From: an uncultured Rivibacter sp. | GTDB taxonomy: Bacteria > Pseudomonadota > Gammaproteobacteria > Burkholderiales > Burkholderiaceae | Direction of reading: 5' to 3' | Assembly (NCBI GenBank): GCA_946480925.1 | Contig: CAMLLU010000051.1 | Location: 1 to 40,335, forward strand | Length of the DNA stretch: 40,335 bases | Shown here: positions 16,534-23,802 of the stretch, in pieces | Position numbering within the stretch: position 1 is the stretch's first letter | Layout of the letters: every line of letters starts with the position of its first letter | Notes under the pieces: model-generated | What the model was told of the DNA's origin: nothing | What the model saw: only the letters and a program-made list of their open reading frames with translations | The model's database searches: none | Program-made: the position numbers and the translations under genes

Positions 16534-17040
16534 CTAGCGCGTGATGTCGTGGATCTCGACCTGGCCGGTCTCGAGATCGACTTCGGTGCGAAGCAGCAGC
16601 TCGAAGGGCACGGGCTGTGCCCACAGGTGGCCGCTGATCTTGAGGCTCACCACGTTGTGGTGGTCCATCTGCAGGTCACTCACGATGGCCTCGACGTGCA
16701 GCGTCGAAGGCATGATGCGCGGCTCGTAGTCGAGGAGCGATTGCCGCACCTGGCGTTCGAGATCGAGCACGTCGATCGTTGAAGCGGTGGTGCCTGAAAG
16801 CGCCGGCAGGCCGAAGTTGACGACCGAGCGTTCCGCATGGGGAAAGAGCTGCCAGTCGATCTTTTCGCTCATGCGGGTGCTGTTGAACAACCACGCAAGG
16901 TCGCGCAGCACGGCTTCGCGCAGGCGAGCCTTGCTCATGACGCGCATTTCGCGAGGCTCGGCAGTGCGCGCCGGATCGTCGTCGGCCAGGCGGTCGAGCA
17001 AGGCGGGCTGCAGGCGCTCTTGAGGGGTGAGCTCAGCCAT
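16534..17040 (-). CDS. tssE: TssE, gp25-like T6SS baseplate protein
   Basis: A 168-residue protein of the GPW/gp25 family: LRDLAWLFNSTR near residue 60, SVVNFGLPALSG near 90, an IDVLDLERQVRQSLLDYEPRI segment and a C-terminal VPFELLLRTEVDLETGQ strand pair. TssE nucleates sheath assembly in the baseplate. The ATG at 17040 (MAELTPQERLQP) fits the family N-terminus; a GAGGAAGGA lies about 12 bp ahead, slightly far. The gene follows tagJ after an 86-bp gap, the largest gap in this part of the cluster. Confidence 0.95.
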   Translation of the reverse strand: MAELTPQERLQPALLDRLADDDPARTAEPREMRVMSKARLREAVLRDLAWLFNSTRMSEKIDWQLFPHAERSVVNFGLPALSGTTASTIDVLDLERQVRQSLLDYEPRIMPSTLHVEAIVSDLQMDHHNVVSLKISGHLWAQPVPFELLLRTEVDLETGQVEIHDITR

Positions 17041-17126
17041 GCTGTGGCGATCCTTCCTCGACGAAAGCCCCGGTCGTGCTTGCAAAGCCCTGGGCGGGCC
17101 GCTGAGCCTCGCGAACGCTCGGCACC

Positions 17127-17933
17127 CTATGCCTCCCCAGCAATCTCGATGGCCCGCACGTCCATCAAGGAGAAGTCACCCGCATCGGTGGTCAACACCC
17201 GCTGCCCCAGCCCGGTGTAGAACTCCGGCAGCGGCTCCAGCCATTCCGTCTTGCGCGCGAGATTCAGCAGCCCGTCTTCAGACAGCTCGGAGCCCGGGTA
17301 GCGCGTCGGCACCAGGGCCACCGCCTCGCCGCCATTGGAAAACTGCAGGTGCGCGGGCATCCACACCGAGTCGCGCAGATCCTCGGGCGCTTCGATGTCG
17401 ATGCGCGTGAGCCGGTCGAACGGCACCCAGTAGTAGCGCCCGTTCACCACCGCTTCGAGCACCGGCCCCAGGCGCATGTCGGCATCGGCGATCCACTCGA
17501 AGGGCTTGCCGTCGAGCGTGCCCCGGCAGCTGGGAGCCTGTTCGAAAGCCTGGTCGCGCAGCTGGCGCGCTTCCCTGGCTTCGCCGCGCCCGTCGCGCAG
17601 CATGGCTTCGAGCAGCAGTGCCAGCCAGGCCTCGGGCTCGCCGAAGATCATGGGCACCTTGTTGCCGGCGAACACCTCGCGGCGCAGCGCCTCACACTGA
17701 ATGGCTTCGCGGTAGGTCTGCACCATCGCCAGCGCGCCCGCATCAAGCTCACCGCACAGCTCCAGCTGCGTGGCAGCGCGCTCCCATTGGCCCAGCACGC
17801 ACAGCAGCTGGAACAGGAAGATGCGCAGCTTCGGGTCGGAAGCCTTCGCACGCACCTCGTTCTGCAGCAGCTTCAGCGCAGCTTGCGGGTCGCCGGCCTT
17901 CAACAGCGCTTGGGCGTCAGGCAGGGCGTTCAT
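17127..17933 (-). CDS. tagJ: TagJ/ImpE-family T6SS accessory protein
   Basis: A 268-residue ImpE-family protein. The N-terminal half is helical and TPR-like (ALLKAGDPQAALKLLQNEVRA, then LFQLLCVLGQWERAATQLEL). The C-terminal domain carries GKPFEWIADADMRLGPVLEAVVNGRYYWVPFDRL, the most recognisable family signature. TagJ homologues bind ClpV and the TssB N-terminus in some T6SSs and modulate sheath turnover; this one probably does the same. The start ATG at 17933 overlaps the stop of the second hcp gene as TGATG, so the two are coupled. Confidence 0.9.
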   Translation of the reverse strand: MNALPDAQALLKAGDPQAALKLLQNEVRAKASDPKLRIFLFQLLCVLGQWERAATQLELCGELDAGALAMVQTYREAIQCEALRREVFAGNKVPMIFGEPEAWLALLLEAMLRDGRGEAREARQLRDQAFEQAPSCRGTLDGKPFEWIADADMRLGPVLEAVVNGRYYWVPFDRLTRIDIEAPEDLRDSVWMPAHLQFSNGGEAVALVPTRYPGSELSEDGLLNLARKTEWLEPLPEFYTGLGQRVLTTDAGDFSLMDVRAIEIAGEA

Positions 17934-18421
17934 CACTCGATCTCCGCGGTGAAGGTCATGCCGCCCTTCTTCAGGCCCGTCGGGTCCTGGCCTGCGTATT
18001 CGACGTTGATCTTCTGGAACGAGAAGCTCACGCGTTCGAGCAGCGTTTCGCTGCCGAGGCCCGCCGCTTCTACGTCGTAAGAAGTGATGCGGCCGTTCTC
18101 GATGGTGACGATGAAGTAGTCGATCGGCGAGCCGCCCGCCTTGCGCACCGTCAGCACGGCCTTCTTCACCAGGTCGTTGTTGCGCATCACGGACATGAGC
18201 CCGGTCGAGGCGCTGTCCACCTGCTTCACCACGTTGAGCTGCTCGAGCGACGACTTGGCCGCGGCACCCGAGCCTGCCATCGCGCTGGCTGCGCGCATGC
18301 CCCAAGACCAGCCCACCACGTCGATCTCGCCGGCGTGCACGGCGTCGTTGGCTTCGCCCTTGATCGCTCCCGAGCGGGAGCTCTCGACCTTGAGGAACAT
18401 GTCACCGCGAGACGTGGCCAT
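17933..18421 (-). CDS. Second, divergent Hcp-family protein (TssD)
   Basis: A 162-residue Hcp-like protein. It begins MATSRGDMFLKVESSRSGAIKGEA and has the AGEIDVVGWSWGM strand, VKKAVLTVRKAGG and a C-terminal VSFSFQKINVEYAGQDPTG, all in Hcp register. Against the neighbouring hcp it shares the overall pattern but low identity, with a different central loop. It lacks the Gly-rich run at the same place. Hcp rings build the inner tube and act as chaperone-receptors for small effectors. The ATG at 18421 is chosen by family alignment; an ATG at 18448 is possible. It is coupled to tagJ. It may form alternate rings or serve a dedicated cargo. Confidence 0.85.
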   Translation of the reverse strand: MATSRGDMFLKVESSRSGAIKGEANDAVHAGEIDVVGWSWGMRAASAMAGSGAAAKSSLEQLNVVKQVDSASTGLMSVMRNNDLVKKAVLTVRKAGGSPIDYFIVTIENGRITSYDVEAAGLGSETLLERVSFSFQKINVEYAGQDPTGLKKGGMTFTAEIE

Positions 18422-18508
18422 GGTCGGTCCCAGTCGTTGTGCATTCATGGCGGCGCATGCACGGCCCCACGGCCGCGGCATGAGCCCCATACAAGCGGCC
18501 ACGGCTCA

Positions 18509-18525
18509 CGCCACGGCCGGTGGCG
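18509..18525 (-). terminator. Short hairpin just 3' of the first hcp gene
   Basis: Six-bp arms (cgccac/gtggcg) with a five-base loop lie directly downstream of the hcp stop at 18535, in the 113-bp gap before the second hcp. There is no U-tract, so full termination is unlikely. It could stabilise an hcp-only mRNA or attenuate read-through, which would suit the high demand for Hcp. Evidence is structural only. Confidence 0.3.
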
Positions 18526-18534
18526 TCGGCCGGA

Positions 18535-19017
18535 TCAGCCGTCCTTATTCTGGGCAATGTGGTACACGGCCTCGACGATCGCATCGCCTGTACCGTCCTT
18601 CTTCTGCGGCGTGTACTCGACCTTGAACTTGGCGAAGTTGAGCGTCACGTTTTCGGTGAGTCGGTCTTCTCCACCGCTGCCGCCGGTGCTCAAATTGGCG
18701 ATCAGCACTTCCTCCATCGTGATCTTCAGGTACTCGAGCGGCTTCTCGCCGGCCTTGCGCACCACCAGCACAGCCTTGTCGTAGTGCTTGCCGATGCAGC
18801 AGCTCTTCACCAGGTTCGGCGTGGACTTGTCCACATACTTGGTGATGGAGATGTCCTGCACCGCCACCTTGCCGGCGCCGCCGCCGCCGCCCACGTGCGT
18901 GGTGCCCGACTGGCTCATGCCCCAGCTCCAGGCGAGCACGTCGATTTCTTCCTTGTGCTTTTCGTCGGCGGACTCGCCCTTGACGTCATCCAGCTTCAAA
19001 AACATGTCTACGGCCAT
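18535..19017 (-). CDS. hcp: Hcp (TssD), T6SS tube protein
   Basis: A 160-residue Hcp starting MAVDMFLKLDDVKGES. Its hallmark strands include KEEIDVLAWSWGMSQS, DISITKYVDKSTPNLVKSC, KAVLVVRKAGEKPLEYLKITM and NLNFAKFKVEYTPQ-type sequence. The GGGGGAG loop after the first domain is usual. It forms hexameric rings that stack into the ejected tube. The ATG at 19017 follows AGGAGG at seven bases; a TTG two codons earlier overlaps that site and is rejected. A 133-bp untranslated interval separates it from tssC, long enough for its own promoter. Confidence 0.97.
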   Translation of the reverse strand: MAVDMFLKLDDVKGESADEKHKEEIDVLAWSWGMSQSGTTHVGGGGGAGKVAVQDISITKYVDKSTPNLVKSCCIGKHYDKAVLVVRKAGEKPLEYLKITMEEVLIANLSTGGSGGEDRLTENVTLNFAKFKVEYTPQKKDGTGDAIVEAVYHIAQNKDG

Positions 19018-19150
19018 GATCAAACCTCCTGGTTAGCTCTTCAACAATCCAGCGCTGCTGCTGGAAGCTGGCCGGTTGTGACACCAGCCCCTCGACTTGC
19101 CCACGACATCTGCAAGACCAACTCTGTGTTGCGTTTCCTTCGGCCTCGGT

Positions 19151-20641
19151 TCAAGCCGCCTTCAGCGAAGGCAGCTTGGACACGAGGCGCAGCGACACCG
19201 TGAGCCCTTCGAGCTGGTAGTGCGGCCGCAGGAAGAACTTCGACGTGTAGTAGCCCGGGTTGCCTTCGACCTCCTCGACCACCACTTCGGCGGCCGCCAG
19301 CGGCTTGCGGGCCTTCGTGCTCTCCGACGAATGCGCCGGGTCACCATCGACGTAATTCATGATCCAGTTCTGCAGCCAGCGCTGCATGTCGTCGCGCTCC
19401 TTGAACGAGCCGATCTTGTCGCGCACGATGCACTTGAGGTAGTGCGCGAAGCGGCAGGTGGCAAAGAGATACGGCAGTCGTGCCGCGAGGTTGGCGTTGG
19501 CGGTGGCGTCCGGATCGTCGTACTCGAAGGGCTTCTGCAGCGACTGCGCACCGATGAACGCCGCGAAGTCGGAGTTCTTGCGGTGCACCAGCGGCATGAA
19601 GCCGTTCTTGGCGAGCTCGGCCTCGCGCCGGTCGCTGATGGCGATCTCGGTGGGGCACTTCATGTCCACACCGCCGTCGTCGGTGGGGAAGGTGTGCGCC
19701 GGCAAGCCTTCGACCGCCCCGCCCGACTCGATGCCGCGGATGCGCGAGCACCAGCCGTACATCTTGAACGAGCGGTTGATGTTGGTGGCCATCGCATAGG
19801 CGGCGTTGGCCCAGGTGTACTTGTTGTGGTCGGCCGAGCCAGTCTCTTCCTCGAAGTCGAACTCCTCCACCGGGTTGGTCTTGGCGCCATACGGCAGGCG
19901 CGAGAGGTAGCGCGGCATCGCCAGGCCGATGTAGCGGGAGTCTTCGGACTCGCGCAGCGAGCGCCACGCGGCGTATTCCGGCGTGGTGAAGATCTTGGTG
20001 AGGTCGCGCGGGTTGGCGAGTTCCTGCCATGAATCCATCTGCATCACCGTGGGTGATGCGCCGCTGATGAAGGGCATGTGCGAGGCCGCGCACACCTTGG
20101 CCATCTCGCCCAGCAGCTCCACGTCGGGCGGGCTCTGGTCGAAGTAGTAGTCGCCCACCATGCAGCCGAAGGGCTCGCCTCCGAACTGGCCGTATTCCTC
20201 TTCGTAGACCTTCTTGAACAGCGGGCTCTGGTCCCAGGCCGTGCCCTTGTAGCGCTTCAAGGTCTTGCCGAAGTCGAGCTTCGAGATGTTCATCACCCGG
20301 ATCTTCAGGAACTCGTCGGTCTCGGTGTTGTTGACCATGTAGTGCAGGCCGCGCCATGCACCTTCGAGCTTCTGGAAGTCCTGGTGATGCAGGATCAGGT
20401 TGATCTGGTCCGACAGCTTCTTGTCGATCGCGGCGATCATGGCCTCGATGGACTTGACGACGTCGCTGCTGATGAGCTGCGTCTGCGACAGCGCCTGCGC
20501 AGCCAACGTCTGCACCGCCTGTTCGACGGCGCTCTTGGCCTCGTCGGTCTTGGGCTTGAATTCCTTCTGCAGCAACGAAGCCAGCTCGTTGCCTTCCAGC
20601 GATACGCCTTCGAGTGCGGTTTGCGCTTGCGTTTCGGCCAT
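19151..20641 (-). CDS. tssC: TssC, large T6SS sheath subunit
   Basis: A 496-residue VipB/TssC protein. Signatures include HHQDFQKLEGAWRGLHYMVNNTET (about 85-108), FGCMVGDYYFDQSP, PFISGASPTVMQMDSWQELANP and the C-terminal VEEVEGNPGYYTSKFFLRPHYQLEGL. It polymerises with TssB into the contractile sheath that drives the Hcp tube. Length is standard. The ATG at 20641 has AGGAGAA ahead. It follows tssB after a 51-bp gap. Confidence 0.98.
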   Translation of the reverse strand: MAETQAQTALEGVSLEGNELASLLQKEFKPKTDEAKSAVEQAVQTLAAQALSQTQLISSDVVKSIEAMIAAIDKKLSDQINLILHHQDFQKLEGAWRGLHYMVNNTETDEFLKIRVMNISKLDFGKTLKRYKGTAWDQSPLFKKVYEEEYGQFGGEPFGCMVGDYYFDQSPPDVELLGEMAKVCAASHMPFISGASPTVMQMDSWQELANPRDLTKIFTTPEYAAWRSLRESEDSRYIGLAMPRYLSRLPYGAKTNPVEEFDFEEETGSADHNKYTWANAAYAMATNINRSFKMYGWCSRIRGIESGGAVEGLPAHTFPTDDGGVDMKCPTEIAISDRREAELAKNGFMPLVHRKNSDFAAFIGAQSLQKPFEYDDPDATANANLAARLPYLFATCRFAHYLKCIVRDKIGSFKERDDMQRWLQNWIMNYVDGDPAHSSESTKARKPLAAAEVVVEEVEGNPGYYTSKFFLRPHYQLEGLTVSLRLVSKLPSLKAA

Positions 20642-20692
20642 GGTGTTCTCCTGCTATGCGTTTCGTCCGTCCGTCGCGTCGAAGCGCCTGCC

Positions 20693-21202
20693 TCAGGAGG
20701 CGGCGCCCTCTTCGGGCTTCTTGCTGGCCGCCAGCGTCTGCAGCAGGGCCGGGTCGCTGAGCAGCTTGGAGATCAGCTCTTCGGCACCGGTCTTGCCGTC
20801 CATGTAGGTCACGAGGTTGGCCAGCTGCTGGCGCGCCTCGAGCAGCTTGTTCAGTGCATCGACCTTGCGCGCCACCGCGGCGGGCGAGAAGTCGTCCATG
20901 TTCTCGAAGGTGATGTCCACGCTGAGGTTGCCTTCGCCCGTGAGCGCGTTGGGCACCTGGAAGGCCACGCGCGGCTTCATCGCCTTCATGCGCGAGTCGA
21001 AGTTGTCGACGTCCACCTCGAGGAACTTGCGGTCGGCCACCGGCGGCAGCGGCTCGGTGGGCTTGCCCGACAGGTCGGCCAGCACGCCCATCACGAAAGG
21101 CAGCTGCACCTTCTTCTCGGCGCCATACAGCTCGACGTCGTATTCGATCTGCACGCGGGGGGCGCGGTTGCGGGCGATGAATTTCTGACTGCTGGTGGCC
21201 AT
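20693..21202 (-). CDS. tssB: TssB, small T6SS sheath subunit
   Basis: A 169-residue VipA/TssB protein with RAPRVQIEYDVELYGAEKKVQLPFVMGVLADLSG at the N-terminus, a FLEVDVDNFDSRMKAMKPRV block and a NLSVDITFENMDDFSPAAVARK stretch, all diagnostic. With TssC it forms the sheath and presents the ClpV-binding helix. The ATG at 21202 follows AAGGAG. It lies 55 bp downstream of tssA. Confidence 0.98.
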   Translation of the reverse strand: MATSSQKFIARNRAPRVQIEYDVELYGAEKKVQLPFVMGVLADLSGKPTEPLPPVADRKFLEVDVDNFDSRMKAMKPRVAFQVPNALTGEGNLSVDITFENMDDFSPAAVARKVDALNKLLEARQQLANLVTYMDGKTGAEELISKLLSDPALLQTLAASKKPEEGAAS

Positions 21203-21257
21203 GGTTGCTGCTCCTTGAAAGAAAGCACTGTCCGAAGAAAAGGGCGCTACTCGCGCA

Positions 21258-22274
21258 TCACTCGCGGTCCACGCCCGCGATGTTCTCGACCTGCGACACG
21301 CCGTCGGGCGCGAGGTCGCGCATGATCTCGATGAAGTTCTTGGTCATGAGCCGGCGCGCACGGCGGATGAGCAGCGGCGCCGGGTTGCTGGGTTCGTTGC
21401 GCTCGACCCATTCGCACAGCTTGTCGAGCGTGCGCACCACGTCGTCGCGCGTGCGGATGGCGCCGAGCCCCGCCGCGGCCGGCGCAGCGGCTGCCGCTGC
21501 GGTGCCGCCTTCCGCCGTGGCCTCCTCGGTCACCGGTGCCGTTTCGGCCTGCAGCCGGTCGGCGAATGCGGCCAGCACCTGCGTCAGCGCACGCAGCGGG
21601 CGGAAATCCGGCCCCGCGGCGCCCCCGAGCTTCTGCGTGATGGCGCTGTCGATACCCACCACGGCCTCGTGCGCCGAACGCAGCAGACCGAGCATCCCGG
21701 GCGACTTCGCCAGCGCGGCCACGCCGCCTTGCATCACGCCTTCTTCGGAAGGCGCCGTCTCGCCGGGGGCGAGTTCCGCGCGGCCCAGCGTCAGCTCGAC
21801 GGCACGCACGGTGAGCCCGCCGCGGGCTTCGGTGAGCCCGGCCTGGCGCAGATCGGCCAGGCCCTCGCCGGGGTGCACCAGCGGCGCCAGAGCGTTCAGG
21901 CGTGCGGTGGGGTCGTTGTTGTCGCTGGCATCGAGCTGCGGGTGCACGTGGTCCCAGTGCTGTTCGAGCAGCCCTCGCGCCAGCTCGAGCCCCGCCACCG
22001 CGCCTGCCAGCCCTTCGACCCACGCTCCGCTGCGCGTGAGCCATACCGCCAGACGCAGGTCCCGCGTGCGGGCGGCCAGCGCCAACGCATGCTCGCGCAC
22101 GGCCGGCCAGTCGGGGTCGGACGCCGCGATGATCGTGTCGCCGTACTGCTGTTCCTGCTTGGCCGTGCCCGCCTCCTGCAACGCCAGGAAGGCGGCGTCG
22201 TACTCGAGGTCGGCCCCACACGGAGCATCGCCTCCCAGCGGTGACAGTAGCGACTCCAAGTCGAAGTCAGGCAT
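21258..22274 (-). CDS. tssA: TssA, T6SS assembly/cap protein
   Basis: A 338-residue TssA with the ImpA N-terminal domain: MPDFDLESLLSPLGGDAPCGADLEYDAAFLALQ, then DPDWPAVREHALALAARTRDLRLAVWLTRS. The C-terminal part contains an Ala-rich linker (about 270-285) and an IRTRDDVVRTLDKLCEWVERNEPSNPAPLLIRRARRL block typical of the family. TssA organises baseplate and sheath polymerisation. The ATG at 22274 fits the family; a GTG at 22349 would add a leader peptide lying inside the repeat described at 22241-22375. It is the first T6SS gene of the minus-strand block. Confidence 0.95.
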   Translation of the reverse strand: MPDFDLESLLSPLGGDAPCGADLEYDAAFLALQEAGTAKQEQQYGDTIIAASDPDWPAVREHALALAARTRDLRLAVWLTRSGAWVEGLAGAVAGLELARGLLEQHWDHVHPQLDASDNNDPTARLNALAPLVHPGEGLADLRQAGLTEARGGLTVRAVELTLGRAELAPGETAPSEEGVMQGGVAALAKSPGMLGLLRSAHEAVVGIDSAITQKLGGAAGPDFRPLRALTQVLAAFADRLQAETAPVTEEATAEGGTAAAAAAPAAAGLGAIRTRDDVVRTLDKLCEWVERNEPSNPAPLLIRRARRLMTKNFIEIMRDLAPDGVSQVENIAGVDRE

Positions 22275-22375
22275 GCGCTTCCCAAGCGTTTGGTGTTGGC
22301 CTGCTGACTCTAGATGTGCGACGGCACCGGCACAGTGGTCGAAAGTCACTTCGGGCCGGGAGGCGGCCCAAAAGG
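22241..22375. repeat. 135-bp repeat, copy A (tssA 5' end and leader)
   Basis: This segment spans the first dozen codons of tssA and about 100 bp of its upstream region. It matches 23589-23727 at roughly three bases in four, including an identical 23-bp core around gcctgctgactctagatgtg (about 22298-22319). Being the functional copy, it should contain the tssA ribosome site and possibly its promoter. Confidence 0.8.
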
Positions 22376-22388
22376 GGGATCTGCCACC

Positions 22389-22486
22389 AATTCATTCACC
22401 GCAGCGGCGCAGAGAACGCGGAGATCCGCACAGGAGACACGTATTCCTCCGCGAACCTCTGCGCCCTCCGCGCCTCTGCGGTGAAG
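22389..22486. repeat. Large imperfect palindromic repeat, copy 2
   Basis: The left arm ttcaccgcagcggcgcagag (about 22394 onward) and right arm ctctgcgccctccgcgcctctgcggtgaa (to about 22485) are inverted copies, with inner cgcggag/ctccgcg arms. It shares design and arm sequences with the element at 7752-7835. It sits between tssA (minus strand) and the end of the GrpB-family gene, in a region of roughly 270 bp without genes. Confidence 0.75.
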
Positions 22487-22550
22487 GCTGTTGGCCTTTC
22501 ACCGTCTCATGCGTCGCGGGTGATGCGCAGCGCGTTCGAGCGTGTCGGCA

Positions 22551-23096
22551 TCATGACTGCAAGCCTGCATCGACATCCGGCCGCTCGAGGCTTGCGGCGC
22601 GCAGCACATTGGCCACGAATCCGGATTTCTCCAAGGAGTACGTTGCCATCGACTGCGGCGTTCCTCCGTCGTGCGTGCGCGCAAGCTGGCGTTTGAGTGT
22701 CTCGTACGCTTGCGCTGTCTGCGGGTGCTCGCGCAGGTAGTTCCGAAACGCCAGGTGCCTCCACTCCTGCGCCCCTGCCGCTTCGCACAGATGGACGTGG
22801 TGTGTGCTCGGCCATTCGATGGGCTTGTGGAAGAACGGGTACACGAGATCAAAGTCGCCCAGTGCAACATGCCGATACCCGAGCGCAGCCATCATGGCCA
22901 CGTAGCGCCCATGCGGCACCAGGGAATCGACCGAGACTTGAATGTCGATGACCGGCTTGGCAGCAAGCCCGGGAACGGACGTTGACCCGACGTGCTCGAT
23001 CCGACGAACCACCGGGCCGAACGCTGTGCGCAGGCGACACGCCTCTTCCTCGAAGAGGACCGGCCAGTTCTCGTCGTACTCGCTGATGACGATCAA
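22551..23096 (-). CDS. GrpB-family protein (nucleotidyltransferase-like fold)
   Basis: A protein of about 181 residues with the GrpB/UPF0157 signature: an N-terminal VISEYDENWPVLFEEEA, then RIEHVGSTSVPGLAAKPVIDIQVSV, and later VYPFFHKP and HHVHLCEA. Members are predicted nucleotidyltransferases, several near CoaE or in accessory DNA; the substrate is unknown. The TTG at 23096 is chosen because it aligns with the family start; a GTG at 23129 is possible, and neither has a clear ribosome site. GC content is lower than in the T6SS genes, and it lies between two copies of the tssA-leader repeat, so it is probably acquired. Confidence 0.8.
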   Translation of the reverse strand: MIVISEYDENWPVLFEEEACRLRTAFGPVVRRIEHVGSTSVPGLAAKPVIDIQVSVDSLVPHGRYVAMMAALGYRHVALGDFDLVYPFFHKPIEWPSTHHVHLCEAAGAQEWRHLAFRNYLREHPQTAQAYETLKRQLARTHDGGTPQSMATYSLEKSGFVANVLRAASLERPDVDAGLQS

Positions 23097-23218
23097 GATG
23101 CGGCGCCAGTGGTGCCGAAAGATGGCCACGTGGCCGAAGACATGGCGTGCGTTGCGCTCCCTATCGAACTCCGCAAGACAGCGAAATCCAGCGTGCTTTC
23201 AAGCGTCTGGTCTGGCAA

Positions 23219-23524
23219 CTAGGCACAGTCCACTCGCGCGGCTCCGCACAGAGTCACTCCCCACTTGAGTTCGATGGATTCGCTGCTCGGTCGCTTGTTG
23301 TGATACTGGCAAAAAGGGACGATCCAAGGAGTTCGACGATCACCGTCGTCTTCCCGGACATGCGCACCGACCTCCACAGGCCTTCCGCAGTTCTTCGCAC
23401 AGCACTTGTCGGGCAAGGCTTGCCCTGTCCCCCGCTCCCAGTGCGCAAGCCACGTCTTGCCTCCAGTTGTGCATATGCACTTTCGACTAGAGGTTCCGTC
23501 CATGTTCTTTACAAAATCGCCCAC
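23219..23524 (-). CDS. Small Cys/His-rich protein, HNH-like, function unknown
   Basis: A 101-residue protein with paired cysteines (KCIC near 15-18; KCCAKNC near 40-46), GAHVRED near 53 and a WIVPFCQYHNKRPSSE segment near 66-81, ending in two more Cys. The order Cys-x3/4-Cys, His, Cys-x2-His-Asn resembles a zinc-bound HNH or treble-clef fold. Nuclease activity is not established, as the full catalytic set is not evident. The GTG start at 23524 is supported by a GGGGAG site eight bases ahead. GC is low for this genome. It sits in the patch bounded by the tssA-leader repeats. Confidence 0.65.
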   Translation of the reverse strand: MGDFVKNMDGTSSRKCICTTGGKTWLAHWERGTGQALPDKCCAKNCGRPVEVGAHVREDDGDRRTPWIVPFCQYHNKRPSSESIELKWGVTLCGAARVDCA

Positions 23525-23588
23525 TGATTGCTCCCCTGTGAAGACCGGCCGTTGGCTGGGTTCTAACGCCTGACGTTGAGTTGAGCGG

Positions 23589-23727
23589 CCGACAGTGGCT
23601 GCTCCAGATCGAAGCCAGGGATGCCCTTTTCAAAGCGCTTGGTATTGGCCTGCTGACTCTAGATGTGCAGCGCGGGCCACACAGTGGCCGAAAGTCACCC
23701 GGGGCGGAGACGCCAAATGGGCAGGTC
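23589..23727. repeat. 135-bp repeat, copy B (decayed tssA 5' end and leader)
   Basis: This is a degenerate duplicate of 22241-22375. Read on the minus strand it keeps the leader and codons equivalent to PGFDLEQPL (compare PDFDLESLL of TssA). The start codon is ATC instead of ATG, and a TAG follows after about 20 codons. It is therefore a non-functional tssA 5' fragment. The genuine tssA lies 1.3 kb away in the same orientation, with the GrpB and Cys-rich genes between. Confidence 0.8.
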
Positions 23728-23802
23728 TTTGGCTCACTGGCCGCACTCGCCGGCGCCCCAACAAGCCGGTGGAACGCCCTTCGCCAGCCATGCCTCTTCG
23801 GT

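Noticed and set aside
22275..22360. A sigma-54 promoter upstream of tssA
   Set aside because: GG and GC elements occur but their spacing (10 instead of 12) is wrong in both repeat copies.
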